A DNA stretch of 5,465 bases, taken from Opitutales bacterium. GTDB lineage: Bacteria; Verrucomicrobiota; Verrucomicrobiia; Opitutales; Opitutaceae. The notes beneath the pieces are model-generated. The model saw nothing but the letters and a program-made list of their open reading frames with translations, ran no database searches and was not told the origin of the DNA. Every line of letters starts with the position of its first letter. Position 1 is the first letter of the stretch. The stretch spans positions 1 through 5,465 of the forward strand of contig JAJFLS010000650.1 of the NCBI GenBank assembly GCA_021772595.1. Direction: 5' to 3'. The translations under genes were made by a program, and so were the position numbers. Of the stretch, positions 1-5,465 are shown in pieces.

Positions 1-1
1 G

Positions 2-1411
2 ATTCTTGCCCCACAGCTGCGCCATTCGCTCAAGATCCTCCAAGTCGCCGCCCAGGATCTCCACACCACGATCCAGGAAGAGCTTCAGACCAACCCCTCC
101 CTCGAGGAACTGCCCTTGGAGGGCGTCAGTCTCGACGACAAAAAGTCGGAAGATTCCGATAGCGAATCCGATTCGCAAGAGGCCTCCTCCGAATTCGACG
201 AAGTCAAGTTCGACGAGACCTTCGAAGTGCTCAACAAAATCGACCAGGACTGGCGCGATCATCTATCGGAATCCAGCGGCAGCCAGAACTACACCACCGA
301 AGACGCTGAACGGCGCGACCATTTTTTCGATTCTCTCGTCAACGAGACCTCCCTTCAAGAGCATCTCCTTTCGCAGGCCGACCTGGCCGACATCTCAAAA
401 AGCGAACGCGAAGCGATCGAATATCTCGTGGGCAGCCTCGACAATAGCGGTTTTCTGAATACGCCGCTTTCGGACCTCGCCTTAGTCTCGGGACTGTCTC
501 TGAGCCAAATGCAAGCGGCCCATACGTCGCTCAAGTCCTTCGATCCGCCCGGCATCGGCGCCTTCGATATTCAGGACTGTCTGGCCATCCAGCTCGAGCT
601 CCAGGGACTCAAGAACTCGGACGCCTACGAGATCATCCAAAAACATTTCAAGCTCCTCGCGCGCCGCCGAATCCCCGATATCGCCCGTAAAATGGGAATC
701 CACATTGACGAAGCGCAAGCCGCCATAGAGGAGATCGCAATGCTGAATCCTTCGCCGGGACGACAATTTTCAGAAGACACCAACCGCTCCGTCCTGCCCG
801 ACGTCGTCGTCGAAGAGGACGAAGGCAAATGGAAGGTCACTCTCAACAGCGATTACATTCCGCGCCTGCGCATCAGCTCCGCCTACAAAGAGATGATCGC
901 CAAAGGCCAGCTCTCGCGGGCGGAAAAAGAGTATATCCAAGAGAAGATGCGTTCCGGAAAATTCTTGATCAGCTCGATCGAGCAGCGCCAGCAGACGATC
1001 GAACGGATCGCCAACGAGATCGTGAAAGTCCAAACCGATTTCCTCGAAGAGGGCGTCGCCAAACTGCGCCCCTGCACCATGACCCAAGTCGCGGACACCG
1101 TGGGCGTGCACGAGACCACCGTCAGCCGAGCCATCGCCAACAAATACATCCAAACGCCGCACGGTATTTTCGAGATGAAATTCTTCTTCACTCCTGGCTA
1201 CAAAGGCGGCGACGGCGAAGCGATCTCAAACACCAGCGTCAAAGACATGATCCAGCAGCTCGTCAGCGCCGAGGATCCTTCCAAGCCCCTAAGCGACCAA
1301 GGCATCGTCGCCCAACTAAAAGCCAAAGAAATCAACATCGCCCGCCGCACCGTAGCCAAATACCGCGAAGAACTCGGCATCCTGCCGAGCAATCTGAGAC
1401 GGCAGTATTAA
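2..1411 (+). CDS. rpoN: RNA polymerase sigma-54 factor RpoN, 5'-truncated by the window edge
   Basis: Sigma-54 binds core RNA polymerase and directs it to -24/-12 promoters, where opening needs an AAA+ activator and ATP. The frame is open from base 2, giving 469 visible residues; the family is usually about 450-500, so I infer that only roughly 10-20 N-terminal residues are missing. Numbering from the first visible codon: residues 1-38 are the Gln/Leu-rich region I (PQLRHSLKILQ, then TNPSLEE). Residues 45 to about 108 are the acidic, variable region II. The core-binding region follows, with the DPPGIGA motif at 181-187. The helix-turn-helix lies at 359-383 (TQVADTVGVHETTVSRAIANKYIQTP). The RpoN box ARRTVAKYRE, which reads the -24 element, is perfect at 447-456, and the protein ends 13 residues later. 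No motif is broken. The following gene is convergent, so the hpf-ptsN arrangement found behind rpoN in many Proteobacteria is absent here. Confidence 0.97.
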   Translation: MLAPQLRHSLKILQVAAQDLHTTIQEELQTNPSLEELPLEGVSLDDKKSEDSDSESDSQEASSEFDEVKFDETFEVLNKIDQDWRDHLSESSGSQNYTTEDAERRDHFFDSLVNETSLQEHLLSQADLADISKSEREAIEYLVGSLDNSGFLNTPLSDLALVSGLSLSQMQAAHTSLKSFDPPGIGAFDIQDCLAIQLELQGLKNSDAYEIIQKHFKLLARRRIPDIARKMGIHIDEAQAAIEEIAMLNPSPGRQFSEDTNRSVLPDVVVEEDEGKWKVTLNSDYIPRLRISSAYKEMIAKGQLSRAEKEYIQEKMRSGKFLISSIEQRQQTIERIANEIVKVQTDFLEEGVAKLRPCTMTQVADTVGVHETTVSRAIANKYIQTPHGIFEMKFFFTPGYKGGDGEAISNTSVKDMIQQLVSAEDPSKPLSDQGIVAQLKAKEINIARRTVAKYREELGILPSNLRRQY

Positions 1412-1418
1412 ACTGCCG
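1400..1418 (+). terminator. Hairpin spanning the rpoN stop codon; possible weak terminator
   Basis: CGGCAGT (1400-1406) pairs with ACTGCCG (1412-1418) in a perfect 7-bp stem. The five-base loop, ATTAA, contains the rpoN TAA stop at 1409-1411. No T-run follows on either strand, so this is not a standard intrinsic terminator. It could protect the mRNA 3' end, or be chance. A competing stem, TGCCG (1414-1418) with CGGCA (1430-1434), uses some of the same bases. Confidence 0.3.
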
Positions 1419-1457
1419 AAACTCATCAGCGGCAAAATACTAGAGCAAGAGTTGCAT

Positions 1458-1506
1458 TTCCCACGCCGGGGTCGCGGCGTAGCTGCGTCGCGAACGCAGC
1501 GTGGAA
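1458..1506. repeat. REP-like double palindrome in the rpoN/dsbD spacer
   Basis: Two hairpins stand side by side. The first pairs ACGCCG (1463-1468) with CGGCGT (1475-1480) around a six-base loop. The second pairs GCTGCGT (1482-1488) with ACGCAGC (1494-1500) around CGCGA. Flanking TTCC (1458-1461) and GGAA (1503-1506) can close both into a three-way shape. Alternatively CCACGC (1461-1466) pairs with GCGTGG (1499-1504). It lies in a 267-base convergent spacer with no credible gene. The form is that of a REP/MITE-type dispersed palindrome, but membership of a repeat family cannot be shown from one copy. Without a T-run it is a poor terminator, though it could shield either mRNA 3' end. Confidence 0.5.
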
Positions 1507-1566
1507 CTTCAAGATCACTAAATTGCGGCACCTCTATAACAGGCCTACCCTTCCCTACTTCATTCG

Positions 1567-1676
1567 ATCCGTGAAAATCCGCGTAGTCCGTGGGCGAAAA
1601 TCAAAAACCCCATCTGCGTCCATCTGGACAATCTGCGGGAAAACCTCTTCGTGACCTCAGTGCGCTTCGTGGGAGA
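1567..1676. repeat. Degenerate array of CCGYG / CTGCG / CTTCGTG words next to the dsbD stop
   Basis: Two related modules follow each other. In the first, ATCCGTG, ATCCGCG and GTCCGTG begin at 1567, 1577 and 1586. In the second, ATCTGCG, ATCTGGA and ATCTGCG begin at 1612, 1622 and 1631. The internal spacings (10 then 9) are identical and the modules are offset by 45 bases; both continue GGG(C)GAAAA or GGGAAAA. A third part repeats CTTCGTG at 1647 and 1665, 18 bases apart. The array ends two bases before the TAG of dsbD. On the other strand it reads CACGAAG..CACGAAG..CGCAGAT..CGCGGAT, a style I recall from intergenic repeats of Verrucomicrobiota and other PVC genomes. It shows no coding character. 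Confidence 0.55.
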
Positions 1677-1678
1677 CT

Positions 1679-3871
1679 CTACTGCAGCGCCACCGAACCA
1701 TCCCCGCTTGCGCTAACCGACTCAAGCGCTTCAAGCACGATGCCCGGATTAAGCAACTCCGGCAGAATCTGCGGCTTGGAAGAAGGACGACCATCGTAGA
1801 GCACGTAAAGCGGAACGCCCGATCGCCCGTAAGATTCGAGCGCTTCGGTAATCACCGGATTCCGCTTGGTCCAATCGCCTCGAACCATCACGACGCCGAG
1901 TTCTTCGAAGCGCCGTTTCACCTCGTCTGAAGAAAAAATCACCGCCTTGTTCGCTTTGCAGGTTAGGCACCATTTCGCCGTAAAATCGATAAAAACCGGC
2001 TTCCCCTCCGCGCGAGCTGCCGCAACGAGCTCCGGTGAAAACGACTGCCAGGTAACGCCATACTTGTCCGGACCACCCGCTTCCTCAGCAGCCACTGCCG
2101 CGGTCGCTTCCTCGCTCGGCATCAGCATCCAAATACCAACTACACCAACCGCCAAAGCCACGATTGTCGCAAGCCGTCGCGTCGACACGCTCTTAACTGG
2201 CGTTGCCCAATGCCCGTAAATCCAAGCCCCAATCGATACAACGAGCAAGCCTCCCAAAACCATTATCAGCCCATCGTTGCCAACATGCGCTCCCATCAGC
2301 CAGATGAGCCAGACGCAGGTCGCGAACATCGGGAACGACATGACTTGCTTAAACGTCTCCATCCAAGCTCCCGGTCGCGGCAGCTTGTCGATCAGCTTCG
2401 GAAAGGACGAGAGGATTAGATACGGCGCAGCCATTCCCAGCGCCAAAAAAGTGAATACAGTCATCGACTGGAACGCCGAGAGCGTCAAAGCAAACCCAAG
2501 CGCCGGACCCATGAACGGCCCCGTGCAAGGCGTCGCCACCGCAGTCGCCAGGATTCCCGAAAAGAACGAGCTGCCGTAGCCCTCGCCCTTTACCTTGCCC
2601 GCCAAGCTGATCGCCGACGTTCCCATTTCGAAAACGCCCGTCAAACTCAGCCCAAACAGAAACATGATCAGAAGCAGCGCTCCCACAAAATACGGCGACT
2701 GCAACTGGAAGCCCCAGCCGAGGCTCTCGCCGCCGGCCCGCAACGCGATCAACGCCCCCGCCAATGCCCAAAACGAAAGTAGTACTCCCCCGCCGAACGC
2801 GAAGCCGTGGGACTGGATCTTCTTTGGATCCTCTCCCGACTGCTGGACGAATCCCAGCACCTTGATCGAGAGCACCGGAAAAACGCACGGCATCAGATTC
2901 AGAATCATGCCGCCGACAAACGCGAACATCAGAGCCTGGAAAAAACCAAGTTCCAACGCCGCTCCTCCTCCCAAAGCAGCCAAGGGCCCGCCAGAGCTTG
3001 CCGCCCGATCGGAATCCACGAAGATCGCCTTCGCTCCATCCAATGCCGCAAACCCGTTCTCGTAATGCAAAACTCCTGACAAGCGAGTCGGCGCTCCTTC
3101 GTAGTATTCCGATTTCTCCATCGACACGATCAACGACGAGTCGCCAACCAAGAAATTCTGTGGCGCCGCGGAATTAATCAGCCCTTCTTCCTCCACATAG
3201 AAATACAGCTTGTCGATCGCGATGCTCTCATCGAATCCCGGCCACTCGATATTCGCTGAAACGGCCGCGTCCAACGACTGGAAACTCAGCACCGCATCCT
3301 CCGGAGCCGCCGGAAGCGCCTCCCGCGCCGCGGCGATCTTATCCGCCCAAGGCGACGGCGCAAGCGTCTCCCCGGTATCCGAAACCGGCAGGCTCAACGC
3401 CAGATTCGCTTTGCCCGGAATACACATTTGCTCGCACGCCAGCCAGTCCGCCTTGGCCTTAAGCGAAATCGTCTGACCGGTCGGCAAATTCGAGGGAGCA
3501 GTTATTTTTGAAAGAAAAAAGACTTCCCCCTCATAACCGTAGGAAATGAAATCCGGCGGGGTGACGATTCGTTCGGGCGCTCCGAACTCCAATTCCGCCG
3601 CCTCGAATCCCTCCGGCAATACCCACTCGACTCGCGGCGCCAGACCGGCGTCGCCCGGATTCTTCCAGTACGCATGCCAATGAGGATCCAGCTCCAGCCG
3701 CAACGCCACATCGAAAGTCTGGCCCGGCCGAATCGCGGCCACATCCGCCACCAGCTCCGCGATCGCCTGATCCGCGTCGACCGGTCCCTCCTGAAACTCC
3801 TGTCCAGAAGACAGCGGGCTCAACAGCCAAATTGCCGCGAAAAGCTTGATGGTAGTTCTGAAATATTGCAT
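1679..3871 (-). CDS. dsbD: Thiol:disulfide interchange protein, DsbD/ScsB type (transmembrane electron carrier)
   Basis: DsbD-family proteins take electrons from cytoplasmic thioredoxin and pass them across the inner membrane to periplasmic thiol proteins. I chose the ATG at 3869-3871 (730 residues) because it starts a clear signal peptide: MQYFRTTIK, then FAAIWLLSPL, with likely cleavage near SSG/QE at 23. The frame stays open 48 codons further upstream, but that stretch is not signal-like and overlaps the candidate small ORF on the other strand. A weak AGG lies 5 bases before the ATG. Residues about 30-290 form the periplasmic domain, with HWHAYWKNPGDAG at 64-76 and the pair C146/C150 (CEQMC). 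About eight membrane helices span roughly 307-585, with C329 in LMPCVFP and C449 in ATPCTGP. The C-terminal thioredoxin-like domain (about 605-720) has WCLTC (C635/C638) and the GVP turn at 685-687. All three redox pairs are present. The length and N-domain motifs are closer to ScsB-like proteins than to the roughly 565-residue E. coli DsbD. The physiological partner is unknown. Confidence 0.93.
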   Translation of the reverse strand: MQYFRTTIKLFAAIWLLSPLSSGQEFQEGPVDADQAIAELVADVAAIRPGQTFDVALRLELDPHWHAYWKNPGDAGLAPRVEWVLPEGFEAAELEFGAPERIVTPPDFISYGYEGEVFFLSKITAPSNLPTGQTISLKAKADWLACEQMCIPGKANLALSLPVSDTGETLAPSPWADKIAAAREALPAAPEDAVLSFQSLDAAVSANIEWPGFDESIAIDKLYFYVEEEGLINSAAPQNFLVGDSSLIVSMEKSEYYEGAPTRLSGVLHYENGFAALDGAKAIFVDSDRAASSGGPLAALGGGAALELGFFQALMFAFVGGMILNLMPCVFPVLSIKVLGFVQQSGEDPKKIQSHGFAFGGGVLLSFWALAGALIALRAGGESLGWGFQLQSPYFVGALLLIMFLFGLSLTGVFEMGTSAISLAGKVKGEGYGSSFFSGILATAVATPCTGPFMGPALGFALTLSAFQSMTVFTFLALGMAAPYLILSSFPKLIDKLPRPGAWMETFKQVMSFPMFATCVWLIWLMGAHVGNDGLIMVLGGLLVVSIGAWIYGHWATPVKSVSTRRLATIVALAVGVVGIWMLMPSEEATAAVAAEEAGGPDKYGVTWQSFSPELVAAARAEGKPVFIDFTAKWCLTCKANKAVIFSSDEVKRRFEELGVVMVRGDWTKRNPVITEALESYGRSGVPLYVLYDGRPSSKPQILPELLNPGIVLEALESVSASGDGSVALQ

Positions 3872-3927
3872 ACGCCTAGAAATTAACTCGAACCATAACG
3901 CCACTTGAACCGCGAATCCACTCAATA

Positions 3928-4023
3928 GTGAAGCTTCTGAAGACAACCAAACAGGAGAAAACCATTTTGACGGTCGTCGCCCTTCTGATCCTATTGGGCC
4001 TGGTCGGACTCGCAATTTTCTGA
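3928..4023 (+). CDS. Candidate small single-pass membrane protein (31 aa)
   Basis: I do not recognise a family. From the GTG at 3928 the frame gives 31 residues: a basic N-terminus (MKLLKTTKQEK), then a hydrophobic stretch TILTVVALLILLGLVGLAIF that runs to the TGA at 4021-4023. The basic head and lone hydrophobic helix at the very end suggest an N-in, C-out membrane peptide. The TTG at 3967 is a possible shorter start (18 residues), with AGGAG nine bases before it; the GTG has no visible Shine-Dalgarno. The ORF lies in the divergent spacer, antisense to an unlikely upstream extension of dsbD. Small proteins of this shape (KdpF and similar subunits) stabilise membrane complexes, but no link to DsbD or FabV is shown. 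A chance ORF is quite possible at this size. Confidence 0.3.
   Translation: MKLLKTTKQEKTILTVVALLILLGLVGLAIF
3953..3957 (+). promoter_or_regulatory. Shine-Dalgarno-like AGGAG for the candidate small ORF
   Basis: AGGAG is a strong match to the anti-Shine-Dalgarno sequence, better than anything in front of dsbD or fabV. It sits nine bases before TTG 3967 and six before an in-frame ATT at 3964. If functional it favours the shorter 18-residue form of the small membrane peptide; if the GTG at 3928 is used, these bases are simply codons for Gln-Glu. Confidence 0.3.
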
Positions 4024-4194
4024 ACGCGTTTTTTAGGGATTTTGTTCATCAAAACGCTACCATGACTCCACTGATTGCGACTACAGAAGCTTTAAAACTG
4101 GAATTATCGCGCAAACTCTTCCAAATAAGCCCCCTACGCAAAGCGCCCGCTTTCGCTCTCAACTCGTCCGAGTCGCCAGATTCTATTCAAAAAC

Positions 4195-5382
4195 ATGATC
4201 ATCCGTCCTAAAGTAAGAGGTTTCGTCTGCGTAACCGCGCACCCCACGGGCTGCGCCGCCAACACCCGAGAGCAGATCGAATTCGTCAAAAGCCAGCCCG
4301 CGATCAACGGCGGCCCGAAAAACGTCCTCGTCGTCGGCGCCTCCACGGGCTACGGACTGGCCTCCCGGATCGCCGCCGCCTTCGGATGCGGCGCCAACAC
4401 CCTCGGCGTTTTCTTCGAGCGACCTTCGGAACGCGGACGCACCGCGACCCCCGGCTGGTACAATTCCGTAGCCTTCGAGAAAGAAGCCAAGGCCGCCGGA
4501 CTCTACGCCAGCAGCATCAATGGCGACGCATTTTCCAATGAGATCAAAGAGCAAGCCATCGAACGCATCAAAGCGGACATGGGCAAAATCGACCTGATCA
4601 TCTACTCGCTCGCCTCTCCGCGCCGCACGGACCCGGAAACGGGCGAAGTCTACCGCTCCACCCTCAAGCCGATCGGAGCGGACTTTTCGAACAAGTATCT
4701 GGATACCGACAAAAAGACGATTCAGAAAGCTACGCTCGAAGCGGCGACTGACGAAGACATTCGCAACACCGTCAAAGTCATGGGCGGCGAAGACTGGGAA
4801 CTTTGGATACAAGGCCTCAAGGATGCCGACCTTCTCGACGACGGCTGCAAAACCGTAGCCTACGACTACATCGGACCCAAAGCAACCTGGCCCGTTTACA
4901 AAGAAGGCACTATCGGCCAGGCCAAACTCGACCTTCGCCGAGCCAAAGCCGCCATCAACGAAACGCTCGCATCCGTCAATGGCGAAGCCCACGTATCGGT
5001 GAACAAAGCAGTCGTCACCCAAGCGAGCTCGGCCATCCCTGGAGTGAACCTCTACATCACGATCCTATTTAAGATAATGAAAGAGCTCGGCGGGCACGAA
5101 GGCTGCATCGAGCAGATGTACCGAATGTTTGGAGACCGCATCTACGGCGGAAACGGTTCCATCCCGATCGACGAACTCGGCCTCATCCGCATGGACGACC
5201 TGGAAATGAAAGACAATATTCAGAACGCCGTCGCCGTAGTCTGGCCGCAAATCGCCACCGAAAACGTCGACGAGCTGACAGACTTCGAAGGCTACCAAGC
5301 CGAGTTCCTCCGTCTCTTCGGCTTCGGAGTGGACGGCATAGACTATGAAGCCGAAGTCGAACCAGAAGTCGAATTCGAGTGA
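4195..5382 (+). CDS. fabV: Trans-2-enoyl-ACP/CoA reductase, FabV/Ter family
   Basis: FabV enzymes use NADH to reduce the trans-2 double bond of enoyl-ACP, the last step of each elongation round in type II fatty-acid synthesis; close relatives (Ter) reduce crotonyl-CoA. The 395 residues match the family length of about 400. The start MIIRPKVRGFVCVTAHP is the characteristic FabV N-terminus, which fixes the ATG at 4195. The Rossmann cofactor motif VVGASTGYG lies at 46-54, with E75 in GVFFE, the acidic residue linked to NADH preference in this family. GWYNSVAF (87-94), INGDAFSNE (108-116), YSLASP (137-142) and MGGEDWELW (196-204) are conserved blocks. The catalytic Tyr-X8-Lys is intact at Y235/K244, and VVTQASSAIP at 273-282 is the substrate-loop region. 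No Shine-Dalgarno is visible before the ATG. The tail is very acidic (EAEVEPEVEFE). FabV members studied in Vibrio and Pseudomonas resist triclosan. The ACP or CoA preference cannot be read from the sequence; the single-gene context slightly favours the fatty-acid role. Confidence 0.95.
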   Translation: MIIRPKVRGFVCVTAHPTGCAANTREQIEFVKSQPAINGGPKNVLVVGASTGYGLASRIAAAFGCGANTLGVFFERPSERGRTATPGWYNSVAFEKEAKAAGLYASSINGDAFSNEIKEQAIERIKADMGKIDLIIYSLASPRRTDPETGEVYRSTLKPIGADFSNKYLDTDKKTIQKATLEAATDEDIRNTVKVMGGEDWELWIQGLKDADLLDDGCKTVAYDYIGPKATWPVYKEGTIGQAKLDLRRAKAAINETLASVNGEAHVSVNKAVVTQASSAIPGVNLYITILFKIMKELGGHEGCIEQMYRMFGDRIYGGNGSIPIDELGLIRMDDLEMKDNIQNAVAVVWPQIATENVDELTDFEGYQAEFLRLFGFGVDGIDYEAEVEPEVEFE

Positions 5383-5409
5383 TTGGCTTTCGAACTAGTC
5401 GCTCAATAG

Positions 5410-5465
5410 TAGCTCAGTGCTTTAGCCTGAGTCATAAGCAGAGCTCAGGCTGAAGCACTGAGCTA
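5410..5465. repeat. Long inverted repeat behind fabV, BIME-like pair of REP palindromes
   Basis: Arms 5410-5432 and 5443-5465 pair over 23 bp around a ten-base loop (CATAAGCAGA). Twenty-one positions are Watson-Crick and the other two (T5423/G5452 and T5432/G5443) are G-U wobbles in + strand RNA. Each arm is also a small palindrome: CTCAG/CTGAG at 5413-5417 and 5427-5431, and AGCTCAG/CTGAGCT at 5442-5448 and 5458-5464. Two imperfect palindromes in opposite orientation is the layout of a bacterial interspersed mosaic element. It begins 28 bases after the fabV stop and could also stop or protect that transcript. The window ends at the arm, so a following T-run or further copies cannot be judged. 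Confidence 0.6.

Larger units (their letters stand above)
3872..4194. other. Divergent spacer between dsbD and fabV
   Basis: This 323-base region must hold the start signals for dsbD (leftward) and fabV (rightward). I find no convincing -35/-10 pair for either gene. The only candidate for dsbD is TTCAAG-17-TTAATT on the minus strand, which is weak. For fabV there is an AT-rich stretch around 4091-4107 without a good -35. A 7-bp stem, GCGTTTT (4026-4032) with AAAACGC (4051-4057), has an 18-base loop and no T-run. The spacer also holds the candidate small membrane ORF at 3928-4023, described separately. Confidence 0.6.

Noticed and set aside
829..1443. 204-codon plus-strand ORF inside rpoN
   Set aside because: It is the shadow of rpoN in another frame: Arg/Gln/His-rich low-complexity translation, while the rpoN frame carries all the family motifs.
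1316..1531. Minus-strand ORF of 71 codons across the rpoN 3' end and the palindrome at 1458-1506
   Set aside because: It is antisense to conserved rpoN codons including the RpoN box, and its N-terminal part is a translation of the repeat; no ribosome site or domain.
3888..3903. Sigma-54 promoter look-alike on the minus strand (TGGCGTTATGGTTCGA) before dsbD, attractive because rpoN is nearby
   Set aside because: The -12 element lacks the essential GC (TTCG instead of TTGC), and a start there would leave only about five bases of leader.
3872..4015. 48-codon N-terminal extension of the dsbD frame, starting near 4015
   Set aside because: It would bury the clear signal peptide that starts at 3871 behind an unrelated Arg/Pro-rich stretch, and no ribosome site supports it.
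4062..4211. 49-residue ORF starting at ATG 4062 and running into the fabV start in another frame
   Set aside because: No Shine-Dalgarno, no domain or hydrophobic segment, and it overlaps the fabV start codon; it more likely reflects chance opening of the fabV leader region.
4183..5022. 279-codon minus-strand ORF opposite fabV
   Set aside because: Long antisense opening produced by the codon bias of fabV; the translation is Gly/Val/Phe/Asp-rich with no recognisable domain, and the sense frame is a certain gene.
5350..5379. Repeated GAAGTCGAA at the end of fabV, giving the acidic tail EAEVEPEVEFE, considered as an extension or fusion
   Set aside because: Other FabV proteins also end in a short acidic stretch after the GFGVDGIDY-type motif; this is normal variation at the C-terminus.

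Overview
The window carries three ordinary chromosomal genes, with repeat-rich spacers and one candidate small membrane protein. From left to right: the 3' part of rpoN (sigma-54, + strand, missing only its first residues); a convergent spacer with two kinds of non-coding repeat; a large DsbD/ScsB-type disulfide reductase gene (- strand); a 323-base divergent spacer with a possible 31-residue membrane peptide; a complete FabV/Ter-type trans-2-enoyl reductase gene (+ strand); and, at the right edge, a long inverted repeat built like a pair of REP palindromes.

The organism looks like a diderm, moderately GC-rich bacterium. Sigma-54, a periplasm-facing DsbD with a signal peptide, and FabV fit a Gram-negative. 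The run of short CCGYG/CTGCG/CTTCGTG words beside the dsbD stop, and the palindromes around GCTGCGT-CGCGA-ACGCAGC, remind me of dispersed intergenic repeats in Verrucomicrobiota (Opitutae-like) and related PVC genomes. This placement is from memory and is tentative.

The three genes do not form an operon: rpoN and dsbD converge, dsbD and fabV diverge. RpoN is the alternative sigma factor that needs AAA+ enhancer-binding activators. The DsbD-like protein would carry electrons from cytoplasmic thioredoxin through eight predicted membrane helices to periplasmic or outer-face thiols; all three of its cysteine pairs are intact. FabV would do the last reduction of each fatty-acid elongation round, or reduce crotonyl-CoA if it acts as Ter. 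No shared pathway is evident.

I see no CRISPR array, tRNA, rRNA, insertion sequence, prophage or defence system. The least explained material is the small ORF at 3928-4023 and the three repeat structures at 1458-1506, 1567-1676 and 5410-5465.
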